Assembly (NCBI GenBank): GCA_937925815.1
Contig: CALAMQ010000146.1
Location: 1-36,770 of the forward strand
DNA from: an uncultured Granulosicoccaceae bacterium
GTDB lineage: Bacteria; Pseudomonadota; Gammaproteobacteria; CALCKW01
Reading direction: 5' to 3'
DNA: 36,770 nt
Shown: positions 25,672 to 36,352 of the stretch, piece by piece
Layout of the letters: each line of letters starts with the position of its first letter
Position numbering within the stretch: position 1 is the stretch's first letter
Translations under genes and position numbers: made by a program
The notes under the pieces: generated by a model
What the model saw: the letters and a program-made list of their open reading frames with translations, nothing else
Told to the model about the DNA's origin: nothing
The model's database searches: none

Positions 25672-26550
25672 TCACCGGTCTCGAGGTTGCGCGTCGAAAT
25701 AGCGGAAGAAGTGCGAGTCCGGCTCTAGAACCATGACGTTACCCTGTCCACTGAAGCTCTGACGGTACGCGTCCAAAGACCGGGTGAAGCTGTAGAACTC
25801 CGCATCTTGCCCAAACGCCTCAGCGTAAATGGACGCCGCTTGCGCATCGCCCTCACCGCGAATCACTTCAGACTCGGAATAGGCGCTGGCGAGAATTTCT
25901 TCGCGTTGTCGATCAGCGTCTGCACGGATAATCTTGGCGCGCTCCTGACCTGCCGAGCGAAATTGCTTGGCCACAGTTGCCCGTTCTTTGATCATCCGGC
26001 TGAACACGGAATCACTGACGTCGTCAGGAAACTCAACTTTTTTCACCCGCACGTCCATTACCGCAATTCCGAGCTCATTGGCGCGCACGTTGGCCGCGTC
26101 ACGCACTGTGCCCATGACGTCGTTACGCTCGACCGACAACACTTCTTGCACTGTCTTCTGACCGAAAGCATCAAGCGTTGCCTTGCGCACAACCTGCGAG
26201 AGCAGAGAGTTGGCGCGGTTCTCGTTGCCGCCTGTCTTGGTGTAGTAAGCTTCAACATCGCCAATGCGCCACTTCATGAACGCATCGACAATCACGTTCT
26301 TCTTCTCGCTGGTAAGCACCCGCTCTGGCTGCACATCAAGGGTCAGCAATCGCGAATCGAAGATATGAATGGTGTTGACAAAAGGCAACTTGAAATGCAA
26401 GCCCGGCTGATAGTCGGATCTTGAAATTTCACCCAGAACAAGCTTGATTGCACGCTCGTTCTCGCGCACAACGAAGGTGCACGTGGCCAGAATCACCACC
26501 GCCACGGCGGCGAGAATTCCGGCTATTCGCAATTTTGCGTTCATGCTCAT
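25672..26550 (-). CDS. hflC: HflC, FtsH protease modulator
   Basis: A 292-residue SPFH/prohibitin-family inner-membrane protein. An N-terminal membrane anchor (about 8-26) is followed by the SPFH domain on the periplasmic side (FVVRENERAIKLVLGEI) and a long coiled coil. It contains the DVRVKKVEFPDDVSDSVFSRM and ERAKIIRADADRQREEILA segments diagnostic of HflC. With HflK it forms a cage around the FtsH protease and modulates membrane protein turnover. Its ATG overlaps the hflK stop by 4 bases. Confidence 0.97.
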   Translation of the reverse strand: MSMNAKLRIAGILAAVAVVILATCTFVVRENERAIKLVLGEISRSDYQPGLHFKLPFVNTIHIFDSRLLTLDVQPERVLTSEKKNVIVDAFMKWRIGDVEAYYTKTGGNENRANSLLSQVVRKATLDAFGQKTVQEVLSVERNDVMGTVRDAANVRANELGIAVMDVRVKKVEFPDDVSDSVFSRMIKERATVAKQFRSAGQERAKIIRADADRQREEILASAYSESEVIRGEGDAQAASIYAEAFGQDAEFYSFTRSLDAYRQSFSGQGNVMVLEPDSHFFRYFDAQPRDR

Positions 26551-27704
26551 CGCTCCCGCGTGGTGCGTGACCGAGTGGAGAAATCACCAGGTGTGACAGG
26601 CGAATCTTCAAAGGTCGGGATAACTTGACGTGGAAGTGGGTTGGCGCCGTTCTGCGACCCTCCAGCCCCACCTATGTTGTCGATGGGCAGATAGAGCAGA
26701 TTGTTATTGCCCGCATCCATCATGACTTTGGTTGAATTACCAAGAATTGAACCCATCGCGTCAAGGTACAGTCGCTCACGCGTGATCTCTGGCGCTTTTA
26801 GGTACTCCACCAGCAGATCGGAGAAGCGCTGAGACTCACCTTCGGCGGCCAGTACAACGCGTGTGCGGTGTGCCTTGGCCTCCTCGAGCAGCTGCGCTGC
26901 GTTACCGCGCGCTTGCGGCACCACCTCATTGCGATAGGCCTCTGACTCGTTGATAAAACGCTGCTCATCTTCTCGGGCTTTGTTCGCGTCTGAGAAGGCC
27001 GCTTGCACTTCTTCAGGCGGCTGTGCGCGCTCGAGGTTGACGGCAGTGACTTCGTACCCTGTGCGGTAGGTGTTCATCACCTCTTGTATTTGCAAAGAGG
27101 TCTCACTCGCCACCGTGCCACGGCCCTGAGTGAGAATGAAATCCATGGTGTTGCGACCAATGACTTCACGCACGGCGCTCTCGAGCACCTGTTCCATAGA
27201 GCGCGTTGGCTCACGCGTTTGGAACAGGAAATCTTCAGCGCTGTTGATGTTGAACTGCACCGCGATATCGATCTCGACAATGTTCTCGTCCGAGGTCAAC
27301 ACCTGCTGCGAGCGCAGCTGAAGACTGTTGTTTTGATCGACGTTAACCCGCTCCACTTGTTCAACAGGCCAAGGCAAATGCCAGTGCAAGCCCGGACCGG
27401 TGGTGACAGTGTGAGCACCAAAACGCGTGACAACGCCACGCTCGGCCGCTTGGATGATGTAAAAACCGGAGAACACCCACACGCCGAACGCAATGGCTGC
27501 CAGTATGCCGACGCCGATGCCGCTCATAGCAGGACCGGAGGCACCACCAGATCCGCCCTTGCCGCCGCCTCCACGGTTGCCGAATACTTTGTCGACTTGC
27601 GCCTTGAGGTTGCCAAACACTTCGTCCAAATCTGGCGGACCTTTGTCCTTCTCATTACGACCCCAGGGATCGTTTGAGTTCCCACCTGGTTCATTCCAGG
27701 CCAT
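26547..27704 (-). CDS. hflK: HflK, FtsH protease modulator
   Basis: A 385-residue SPFH-family protein and partner of HflC. It has the typical N-terminus MAWNEPGGNSNDPWG, a Gly-rich stretch, a membrane helix (about 70-90), the SPFH domain (YIIQAAERGVVTRFG) and a coiled coil. ATG 27704 carries a strong GGAG site seven bases upstream; earlier in-frame codons would add an unrelated 23-residue extension. The 117 bases between hflX and hflK may hold a weak internal promoter. Confidence 0.97.
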   Translation of the reverse strand: MAWNEPGGNSNDPWGRNEKDKGPPDLDEVFGNLKAQVDKVFGNRGGGGKGGSGGASGPAMSGIGVGILAAIAFGVWVFSGFYIIQAAERGVVTRFGAHTVTTGPGLHWHLPWPVEQVERVNVDQNNSLQLRSQQVLTSDENIVEIDIAVQFNINSAEDFLFQTREPTRSMEQVLESAVREVIGRNTMDFILTQGRGTVASETSLQIQEVMNTYRTGYEVTAVNLERAQPPEEVQAAFSDANKAREDEQRFINESEAYRNEVVPQARGNAAQLLEEAKAHRTRVVLAAEGESQRFSDLLVEYLKAPEITRERLYLDAMGSILGNSTKVMMDAGNNNLLYLPIDNIGGAGGSQNGANPLPRQVIPTFEDSPVTPGDFSTRSRTTRER

Positions 27705-27821
27705 GGCGCTTCTCCAAATGATTAAATTCGTGACCTTCGGTCTGCGATTCCGGCGAATACACCGGTCAGCCACCCGAGTTTAGTTGTCCGTTCACGCGGC
27801 CGCAATCACGGCCCGATGTGT

Positions 27822-29111
27822 TCACGGTGCACGTAGCCGCAATTCAGCGAGTCCTTCGCGCTTTAGCAATCGCGCCCAATCCACACTGTCCATATCAACA
27901 TCGAGTTCAACAGCACCGTTTTCAAGGCTTCGTTCGTGCGTGACCGCTCCCATGTGGTACAGAGCGGCACGCAAACGGCCGTCACTTGGCTCAAGTGTCA
28001 GCGCACCACGCACGCGATTGCCACCGATACACTCAACGACTGCGTCGCGTAACAGCGCCAAACCATCGCCGGTCAGCGCAGAGACCCACACCCGCGTTGG
28101 CCTGCCATCCTGATCTCGTTCAATGCGTGCCGGCTCCTCGATGAGATCGCATTTTGTGTAGACCTCCAGTGTCGGCACGTGTTCCGCCCCAACCGACTGG
28201 AGGACATCATTGACGGCTGTGATGAGGTCATGGCGCGCCGGGTCGGCACTGTCAATCACGTGCAACAGCAAGGCAGCCTCAGCGCTCTCTTGCAGTGTTG
28301 CGTGAAAGGCTTCGACCAACTCGTGAGGCAAGTCGCTGACGAAGCCAACGGTGTCTGCGAGCACGGTCTCGCGACCACCTGGCAGCTCCAAACGGCGAAG
28401 TGTTGGGTCGAGCGTCGCGAACAAACGGTCCGCGGCATACACAGAGGCGTCGGTCAGCGCATTAAACAATGTGGATTTGCCTGCGTTGGTATAACCAACC
28501 AACGATACCGTCGCAATATCGGCTTTGCGGCGGGAAGCACGTCCGCGCTCGCGGCGCGCTCTGACGTGTTCAAGCGTCTGACTCAATCGCTTGATCCGGT
28601 GCCCAATCAAACGACGGTCTGTCTCGAGCTGTGTCTCACCTGGGCCACGCAGACCGATACCGCCTTTCTGACGCTCAAGGTGAGTCCAGCCTCGGATCAA
28701 ACGCGTTGAAAGATGGCGCAACTGCGCCAGCTCCACTTGCAGCTTGCCTTCAAAGCTGCGCGCTCGCTGAGAGAAGATGTCGAGAATCAGCCCAGTGCGG
28801 TCCAGCACGCGGCACTGCATCACGCGTTCCAGGTTGCGCTCTTGCGATGGCGCCAGCGCGTGATTGAACACCACCAGATCGACTTCAAGTTGTTTGACCC
28901 GCTCGGCGATTTCATCGGCCTTGCCGGTACCGACGAAAAATTTTGGATCGGGGCGGTGACGGCGGCCTCGGACACAATCGAGCACCGACGCGCCAGCAGA
29001 CTGAGTGAGCTCGCTGAGCTCCGCCATCGCCTCGTCCGGATCGCGGGTGCTATTTGGGAATTGCAAGCCGACCAGCAAAGCACGCTGGCCGCCTTCAAAG
29101 CGCTCAAACAA
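27822..29111 (-). CDS. hflX: HflX, ribosome-splitting GTPase
   Basis: A 429-residue OBG-HflX superfamily GTPase. The N-terminal nucleotide-binding domain (PKFFVGTGKADEIAE, FNHALAPSQERNLE) and the helical linker with GIGLRGPGETQLETDRR precede the G domain. The G domain has GYTNAGKST, DTVGF and TKCD. HflX rescues stalled or heat-damaged 70S ribosomes by splitting them. TTG 29111 is the likely start because it gives MFERFEGGQRALLV, matching E. coli HflX (MFDRYDAGEQAVLV). There is no convincing ribosome binding site, so it may depend on coupling to hfq, whose stop is 26 bases upstream. Confidence 0.95.
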   Translation of the reverse strand: MFERFEGGQRALLVGLQFPNSTRDPDEAMAELSELTQSAGASVLDCVRGRRHRPDPKFFVGTGKADEIAERVKQLEVDLVVFNHALAPSQERNLERVMQCRVLDRTGLILDIFSQRARSFEGKLQVELAQLRHLSTRLIRGWTHLERQKGGIGLRGPGETQLETDRRLIGHRIKRLSQTLEHVRARRERGRASRRKADIATVSLVGYTNAGKSTLFNALTDASVYAADRLFATLDPTLRRLELPGGRETVLADTVGFVSDLPHELVEAFHATLQESAEAALLLHVIDSADPARHDLITAVNDVLQSVGAEHVPTLEVYTKCDLIEEPARIERDQDGRPTRVWVSALTGDGLALLRDAVVECIGGNRVRGALTLEPSDGRLRAALYHMGAVTHERSLENGAVELDVDMDSVDWARLLKREGLAELRLRAP

Positions 29112-29137
29112 GCGCGGGGCCGCGTGCGGCTATCACG

Positions 29138-29380
29138 TTATTCAACGTCGTCGAGCGCGTCTTCGATCGGCATCTTGATCGGCCGTTGCGGCACGACAGT
29201 GGAGATCGCGTGTTTGTAGACCATTTGGCTAACGCTATTCTTGAGCAACACGACAAACTGGTCAAAGGATTCAATCTGACCTTGCAGCTTGATACCGTTG
29301 ACCAGATAAATTGACACAGGCACGCGTTCGCGCCGCAAAGTGTTAAGAAAAGGCTCTTGCAGCGTGTGACCCTTGGCCAT
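29138..29380 (-). CDS. hfq: RNA chaperone Hfq
   Basis: An 80-residue Sm-like protein. Sm1 ([25 protein letters not shown]) and Sm2 ([12 protein letters not shown]) motifs are intact, with the proximal-face YKHA motif and the N-terminal Gln8 region. It forms a hexamer that pairs small RNAs with mRNAs. The C-terminal tail is short (about 15 residues, acidic end), unlike the long tail of E. coli Hfq. First gene of the hfq-hflX-hflKC run. Confidence 0.98.
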   Translation of the reverse strand: MAKGHTLQEPFLNTLRRERVPVSIYLVNGIKLQGQIESFDQFVVLLKNSVSQMVYKHAISTVVPQRPIKMPIEDALDDVE

Positions 29381-29470
29381 GAAATGACTGACTCCGCTCG
29401 CGCTCTTTGCCGACGACTGAACGCGCAGGATGTTGTTATTTTTTTGACAAGCTGTGCCGGCAAGCTTGAA

Positions 29471-29499
29471 ACCATATCAGGACTCAACACAAGTCTCAA
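29471..29499 (-). promoter_or_regulatory. Putative hfq promoter
   Basis: On the minus strand, TTGAGA (29499-29494) is followed by 17 bases and TATGGT (29476-29471). The -35 matches five of six consensus bases, the -10 four. The predicted leader is roughly 85 bases. By-eye assignment. Confidence 0.5.
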
Positions 29500-29542
29500 T
29501 CGGCTGAACACCCGCCAGCAATCCACTGACCAGCTTGGGAAT

Positions 29543-29570
29543 TTGATTTACGTTTACGTTAACGTAAGAT
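29543..29570 (+). promoter_or_regulatory. Putative prpE-pccBA-mce promoter
   Basis: TTGATT (29543-29548) and TAAGAT (29565-29570) are spaced by 16 bases, about 100 bases before the prpE start. A perfect palindrome fills the spacer and overlaps the first bases of the -10, so a bound regulator would control this promoter directly. Confidence 0.5.
29554..29567. promoter_or_regulatory. Palindromic operator in the prpE promoter (LiuR-like)
   Basis: TTACGTTAACGTAA is a perfect 14-base palindrome. The half-site is also repeated just upstream at 6-base spacing (TTTACG at 29548 and 29553). ACGT-based palindromes of this kind are, as I recall, typical of LiuR-type MerR regulators of branched-chain amino acid and acyl-CoA catabolism, and the position between -35 and -10 is typical of MerR family operators. 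The regulator is not in the window. Confidence 0.6.
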
Positions 29571-29669
29571 TCGTAGATTGGACCGTCGGCGCCAGTGCGG
29601 GCACAGTGCGTTTTTTGCGGACTTTTTCGCACCGCCCCACGCCCAATCAATCTAGGAGAGCTCGGCCCC

Positions 29670-31568
29670 ATGTCCGGTGAATTTGATCGCGTCTACGCAC
29701 AGTCCATCGAAGACCCTCATGCCTTCTGGGAAGCTGTCGGCCAAGACTTGCACTGGGACAAAGCGCCCTCTCAAACCCTCGACGACAGCAACAGTCCCTT
29801 CAACCGGTGGTACCCAGGCGGCCGCCTCAACGCCTGCTACAACGCGCTGGACTGCCACGTCGAGGCCGGTCGCGGTGAACACTGCGCCTTGATTCACGAC
29901 AGTCCAGTTACAGACTCAGTCACACGCTTCACCTACCGCGAACTGCGCGACCAAGTCGCGCTCCTGGCCGGTGTGCTGGTCGAGCGCGGGGTCACCGCGG
30001 GCGATCGCGTGATCATTTACATGCCGATGATCCCCGAGGCGATCATGGCCATGCTCGCCTGCGCCCGAATAGGCGCTGTGCACTCGGTGGTGTTTGGCGG
30101 CTTCGCCGCGAATGAACTCGCCGTGCGCATCGACGACGCCACACCTGCGGCGGTGCTGACGGCCTCATGTGGCATAGAAGGCAGCAAAATAATTGAGTAC
30201 AAGCCCCTGCTGGATCAGGCAATAGAGCTCGCCACGCACAAGCCCGGCTTCAATTTGGTGCTGCAGCGGCCACAGTGCACAGCGAACATGGGCGCACTGG
30301 ACGTTGACTGGCGTGCGGCCACGGCTTCAGCGTCGGCCGCCGACTGCGTGTCGATGGACTCAAACGCTCCGCTGTACATCCTCTACACCAGCGGTACGAC
30401 CGGCCAACCCAAAGGCGTTGTGCGCGACACCGCGGGCTACCTCGCGGCGCTCAAATGGTCGATGACCAAGCTCTACGGCGTGCAACCCGGGGAGGTGTAC
30501 TGGGCGGCCTCGGACGTCGGCTGGGTGGTTGGGCACTCATACATCACCTATGGCCCCCTAATTAACGGCAACACAACCGTCGTCTACGAAGGCAAACCCG
30601 TCGGCACCCCAGACGCTGGCGCGTTTTGGCGCGTCATCAGCGAGCACAAGGTCGCGTGTCTGTTCACCGCGCCCACAGCGTTCCGCGCCATCAAAAAAGA
30701 AGACCCCGACGCAAGCCACCTTGAACGCTACGACTTGAGCCATTTCCGCTCGCTCTTTCTCGCCGGCGAGCGCTGCGACCCCGACACCTTGCGCTGGGCC
30801 GAGTCCCATTTGCAGGTGCCAGTGATCGATCACTGGTGGCAAACCGAGACCGGCTGGTCGGTCGCGGCCAATTGCCTTGGTATCGAAGCCCTGCCCGTGG
30901 TCGCGGGCAGCCCGACGCGCCCGGTGCCGGGTTACAGACTGGAGGTTCTCGACGCCGAGGGCACGGCACTGCCAGCGGGCGAAATCGGTGCATTGGCAAT
31001 CAAGTGTCCGCTGCCGCCGGGTTCGTTCGCGACCCTGTGGAACGCACCGGAGCGCTTTGTCAGCGCTTACTTCGCAACTTACCCCGGTTACTACGAAACC
31101 GGTGACGCAGGCTATATAGACGAAAACGGCTACGTGTTTGTGATGTCACGCACCGACGACGTTATCAACGTCGCCGGCCACCGACTCTCAACCGGCCAGA
31201 TGGAGGAAGTGCTCGCCGAGCACCCGGACGTGGCCGAGTGCGCGGTACTCGGTGTCGCTGACACCCTCAAAGGCCAGTTGCCGCTCGGCCTATTGGTGCT
31301 CAGCGACAACTGCACGCGCGACGACAGCGACATTGTCGCAGAGTGTGTACAACGCGTTCGGGACACGATTGGACCGGTCGCAGCCTTCCGCCTGGCAACC
31401 GTGGTCAAGCGCCTGCCAAAAACCCGCTCCGGCAAAATTCTGCGCGGTACGGTGCGCGCGATTGCCGACGGCCGAGAGTGGAAGATGCCGGCCACCATCG
31501 ACGACCCAACCATACTCGATGAAATCACTGACGCCTTGACAACCCTTGGCTACCCCAACGCCTCTTGA
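29670..31568 (+). CDS. prpE: Propionyl-CoA synthetase (PrpE-like)
   Basis: A 632-residue acyl-CoA synthetase of the PrpE/ACSS3 group, which activates propionate with ATP and CoA. It has the adenylation core YTSGTTGQPKG, ASDVGWVVGHSYI, the WWQTETGW motif and the catalytic Lys589 in PKTRSGKILRG. Similarity to E. coli PrpE runs from the N-terminus (FDRVYAQSIEDPHAFW) to the end. ATG 29670 has AGGAGAG nine bases upstream; an earlier frame to 29595 lacks support. It heads a plus-strand run in which pccB follows after 12 bases. Acetate may be a side substrate. Confidence 0.95.
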   Translation: MSGEFDRVYAQSIEDPHAFWEAVGQDLHWDKAPSQTLDDSNSPFNRWYPGGRLNACYNALDCHVEAGRGEHCALIHDSPVTDSVTRFTYRELRDQVALLAGVLVERGVTAGDRVIIYMPMIPEAIMAMLACARIGAVHSVVFGGFAANELAVRIDDATPAAVLTASCGIEGSKIIEYKPLLDQAIELATHKPGFNLVLQRPQCTANMGALDVDWRAATASASAADCVSMDSNAPLYILYTSGTTGQPKGVVRDTAGYLAALKWSMTKLYGVQPGEVYWAASDVGWVVGHSYITYGPLINGNTTVVYEGKPVGTPDAGAFWRVISEHKVACLFTAPTAFRAIKKEDPDASHLERYDLSHFRSLFLAGERCDPDTLRWAESHLQVPVIDHWWQTETGWSVAANCLGIEALPVVAGSPTRPVPGYRLEVLDAEGTALPAGEIGALAIKCPLPPGSFATLWNAPERFVSAYFATYPGYYETGDAGYIDENGYVFVMSRTDDVINVAGHRLSTGQMEEVLAEHPDVAECAVLGVADTLKGQLPLGLLVLSDNCTRDDSDIVAECVQRVRDTIGPVAAFRLATVVKRLPKTRSGKILRGTVRAIADGREWKMPATIDDPTILDEITDALTTLGYPNAS

Positions 31569-31580
31569 CGGAATCACTCC

Positions 31581-33113
<1,533 letters not shown>

Positions 33114-33128
33114 CCGGATGTTCTTTGC

Positions 33129-35132
33129 ATGACTCAGCTCTTCGACAAAATTCTCATTGCCAACCGAGGGGAGATCGCCTGCCGAATCGCCCGCAGTTGT
33201 CGTGCGCTCGGTATCAAAACGGTCGCGATCTACTCCGAGGCAGACGCCAACAGCTTGCACGTTGAGCTCTGTGATGAAGCCGTCGCCGTGGGCGGTTCTG
33301 CGAGCAGTGAAAGCTATTTGCGCATTGACCGCATTCTCGACGCCATCAAACAAACCGGCGCACAAGCGGTGCACCCAGGCTTTGGCTTTTTGTCAGAGAA
33401 CAGCGAATTCGCCTCAGCCCTCGAAGACGCGGGCGTCACTTTCATTGGCCCAGGACAACACGCAATCGCCGTGATGGGCGACAAAATTGAGTCCAAAAAA
33501 CTCGCGCAGTCCGCCGGTGTGAGCACCGTCCCCGGCCACCCTGACGCACTCGATTCCGCAGAACAAGCGCGCAGTCTCGCCCAGACCATTGGCTGCCCTG
33601 TGATGCTTAAGGCCTCTGCTGGCGGTGGCGGCAAGGGCATGCGAATCGCCTGGACGCTTGACGACGTCATTGAGGGTTTTAACAGCGCGCAAAACGAAGC
33701 CCGCAACGCCTTCGGCGACGACCGCGTGTTCATTGAGAAATACATCGAACAGCCGCGTCACATTGAGATTCAAGTGCTCGCGGACAAGCACGGCAACACC
33801 CTCTACTTGCAGGAGCGCGAGTGCTCCATTCAGCGCCGTCACCAAAAAGTCATTGAGGAGGCGCCCTCGCCTTTTCTGGATGAAACGACGCGGCGCTCGA
33901 TGGGCGAGCAGGCCGTGGCGCTTGCGCGCGCTGTGGACTACCACTCAGCGGGCACAGTCGAGTTCATCGTCGACGTCAACAAAGACTTCTACTTTCTCGA
34001 GATGAACACCCGTTTGCAAGTCGAGCACCCTGTGACCGAGATGATTACCGGTCTCGATTTGGTTGAACAGATGATACGCGTGGCCGCCGGCGAGACGCTC
34101 GCCATGCGCCAAGAGGACATCGCGCTCAACGGCTGGTCATTTGAGTGCCGCGTCTACGCCGAAGACCCCGACCGCAACTTCATGCCATCGACTGGCAGGC
34201 TCAGCCACTATCTGCCACCGGATGCCAGCGACACTGTCCGTGTAGACACTGGCGTACGCGCAGGGTCTGAAATTTCAATGTTCTACGACCCGATGATCGC
34301 AAAGCTTGTGACGTGGGGTGAGACACGCGCCGACGCCATTGTTGCCATGCGCGATGCGCTGGACAACTACGTCATACGCGGCGTCCAGCACAACATCCCC
34401 TTTTTGACCGCCTTGCTCGATCACGATGATTTTAAAAGCGGCGAGCTGCACACCGGTTTTATCGACACCCACTACCCAGACGGATTCAGCAGCGGAGCGG
34501 TTCCCGGCAACCCGACGCTCTCGCTTGCCGCAGCGTGTTGTTGTCAACTCATCGAAGACGACCTCAACACCCAGTTCAACAACCGCATGGTGCCAGTGCC
34601 GTTACCGAGCACGCGCGACTACGCCGTGCGCCAAGATGATGAGACCACCGCCCTTCGGGTGACACGTGACGGTGACCGCTTGACCGTTGCAATCGGCGAT
34701 GAGGTGATCTCTGGAGAATGGGGCTGGCAGCCGGGTTCATCGAGACTGCAGCTCACAACAGACGACGCCTGTACAACACTGCAAGTTTGGCGCGAGGGGC
34801 GGCGCTGGCAAATCACGTGCGCCGGCCGCGTCGACAATTGGGCAATTTATCCAGGCCATATCGCAGCCTTGCTGCCCCACATGCCGACTCTGATCGAGCC
34901 GGACATGAGCGACTACTTGCTCTCGCCGATGCCAGGTTTACTCGTAAGGGTTGAGGTAGACGCTGGCGATCAAGTCAAGGCAGGCCAAGTGCTGGCTGTG
35001 GTCGAGGCCATGAAGATGGAGAACGTGTTGGTTGCAGAGCGCGACGGCACGGTCAAAGAGGTTGCAGCAAAGGCTGGCGACAGCTTGGACGTGGACCAAG
35101 TGATTCTGCAGTTTGACGAGGCCGACGCATGA
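33129..35132 (+). CDS. pccA: Propionyl-CoA carboxylase alpha subunit (biotin carboxylase plus BCCP)
   Basis: A 667-residue protein: biotin carboxylase N-terminal domain (ILIANRGEIACRIARSCRAL), ATP-grasp domain with the Gly-rich loop KASAGGGGKGMR, biotin carboxylase C-terminal domain, the propionyl-CoA carboxylase linker domain, and a C-terminal biotinyl domain. Biotin attaches at Lys629 in VVEAMKMENV, 38 residues from the end. It carboxylates biotin with bicarbonate and ATP and forms the holoenzyme with PccB. Its stop overlaps the epimerase start by 4 bases. Confidence 0.96.
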   Translation: MTQLFDKILIANRGEIACRIARSCRALGIKTVAIYSEADANSLHVELCDEAVAVGGSASSESYLRIDRILDAIKQTGAQAVHPGFGFLSENSEFASALEDAGVTFIGPGQHAIAVMGDKIESKKLAQSAGVSTVPGHPDALDSAEQARSLAQTIGCPVMLKASAGGGGKGMRIAWTLDDVIEGFNSAQNEARNAFGDDRVFIEKYIEQPRHIEIQVLADKHGNTLYLQERECSIQRRHQKVIEEAPSPFLDETTRRSMGEQAVALARAVDYHSAGTVEFIVDVNKDFYFLEMNTRLQVEHPVTEMITGLDLVEQMIRVAAGETLAMRQEDIALNGWSFECRVYAEDPDRNFMPSTGRLSHYLPPDASDTVRVDTGVRAGSEISMFYDPMIAKLVTWGETRADAIVAMRDALDNYVIRGVQHNIPFLTALLDHDDFKSGELHTGFIDTHYPDGFSSGAVPGNPTLSLAAACCCQLIEDDLNTQFNNRMVPVPLPSTRDYAVRQDDETTALRVTRDGDRLTVAIGDEVISGEWGWQPGSSRLQLTTDDACTTLQVWREGRRWQITCAGRVDNWAIYPGHIAALLPHMPTLIEPDMSDYLLSPMPGLLVRVEVDAGDQVKAGQVLAVVEAMKMENVLVAERDGTVKEVAAKAGDSLDVDQVILQFDEADA

Positions 35133-35551
35133 TCGGCCGGTTAAACCACGTCGCCATTGCCGTGCCCGACCTCGAGGCTGCAACCGCAACCTACCAAGAA
35201 CAACTCGGCGCTGAGGTGTCAGCGCCGCAGCACTTGCCGGAACACGGCGTGACCGTGGTCTTTATTTCGCTGCCAAACACCAAAGTGGAATTGCTCTACC
35301 CCCTTGGTGAGGATTCACCCATCAGCGCATTTTTGGCCAAGAACCCCAAGGGCGGCATGCATCACTTGTGTTATGAGGTTGACGACATCATAGCCGCCCG
35401 CGACCAATTGGTTGAGACCGGTGCGCGCGTCTTGGGCAGCGGTGAGCCCAAAATTGGTGCGCACGGCAACCCCGTGCTGTTTCTGCACCCAGCCGATTTC
35501 AGCGGTACGCTGCTCGAACTCGAGCAAGTGCCCCAGTCAACCGCGGCCTGA
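35129..35551 (+). CDS. mce: Methylmalonyl-CoA epimerase
   Basis: A 140-residue vicinal oxygen chelate protein that converts (S)- to (R)-methylmalonyl-CoA. Metal ligands are visible as His7 (LNHVAIAVPD), a His in GGMHHLCYEVDD (His79) and Glu130 (TLLELEQ), with Glu54 as a likely active-site acid. Its ATG overlaps the pccA stop. The 3' end overlaps the convergent tcdA by 15 bases, with no intergenic terminator. The next enzyme, methylmalonyl-CoA mutase, is absent from the window. Confidence 0.95.
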   Translation: MIGRLNHVAIAVPDLEAATATYQEQLGAEVSAPQHLPEHGVTVVFISLPNTKVELLYPLGEDSPISAFLAKNPKGGMHHLCYEVDDIIAARDQLVETGARVLGSGEPKIGAHGNPVLFLHPADFSGTLLELEQVPQSTAA

Positions 35552-36343
35552 CACCGACGGCTTGGCGCTTGCCGTCACCCGCCGCAGCAACTCCGCCGCG
35601 GCGGTCATACCGAAAGTGGCTGTGACCATCATCGATGCACCCAATCCACCCGCGCAATCCAGTCGGCCTGCGGCGCCTTTAGCACGGTGGTGGCTGACAC
35701 TCCCATCCGCTTGGGCGTGACGCACGGGTTCATCGGAATACACCGTCGGGATGCCGTAACGGCGCTTTGGGTTTCGGCTGTAGCCGTAGCGCTGGCGCAA
35801 TCGCGAGCGCACACTTGCCGAAAGCGCATCGCCACGAACCGTGTTCAAATCTGAAATGTAAAGACGCGTGGGATCGACGCGACCGCCGGCGCCTCCTGTG
35901 GACACCACGCACAGCTTGCGCCGCCTGCAACCGTTTAGCAGATCGGTTTTGGCCACCACGCTGTCAATGCAATCGAGCACACCGTCGAGCGGCGGCGTCA
36001 GAACTGTGTCGAGATTGCTGTACGAGACAAAGTCTGTGACAGACTCGACCTCACAGGCCGGGTTGATCAAACGCAAACGCGCGGCCAGCGTATCAACTTT
36101 GTACTGACCAACTTGATTCGTGAGTGCGTGCGACTGCCGGTTGGTGTTGCTCAGACAGACGTCATCGAGATCGACTAAGCGAACCGCTGCTACACCTGAG
36201 CGCACCAACGCCTCAGCAGCCCAAGACCCCACACCGCCGACGCCAATGACGCACAGCCGCGCCTGTTTGATGCGATCGGCGGCCTCTACACCGTAGAGAC
36301 GTGTGATACCCGCAAAGCGGGCGTCCCAGTCGGCCTCAGACAC
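35537..36343 (-). CDS. tcdA: tRNA threonylcarbamoyladenosine dehydratase TcdA
   Basis: A 268-residue E1-like adenylating enzyme that cyclises t6A37 of tRNAs to ct6A using ATP. The nucleotide loop GVGGVGSWAAEAL (about 34-46), the Asp in DLDDVC, the Arg finger region NTNRQSHA, and VSTGGAGGRVDPT are conserved with E. coli TcdA (CsdL). The GTG start at 36343 follows the dnaJ stop by 9 bases, so the two are likely co-transcribed. Confidence 0.96.
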   Translation of the reverse strand: MSEADWDARFAGITRLYGVEAADRIKQARLCVIGVGGVGSWAAEALVRSGVAAVRLVDLDDVCLSNTNRQSHALTNQVGQYKVDTLAARLRLINPACEVESVTDFVSYSNLDTVLTPPLDGVLDCIDSVVAKTDLLNGCRRRKLCVVSTGGAGGRVDPTRLYISDLNTVRGDALSASVRSRLRQRYGYSRNPKRRYGIPTVYSDEPVRHAQADGSVSHHRAKGAAGRLDCAGGLGASMMVTATFGMTAAAELLRRVTASAKPSVSGRG

Positions 36344-36352
36344 AGTCGAGGC

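Noticed and set aside
27777-27805. Possible minus-strand promoter before hflK (TTGCGG, 17 bases, TAAACT).
   Set aside because: The -35 matches only three of six consensus bases. Without mapping data it is no better than chance in a region this size.
29606-29632. Inverted GTGCG/CGCAC flanking two T-runs in the prpE leader.
   Set aside because: A five-base stem with a 17-base loop is weak; it could be chance and does not form a terminator on either strand.
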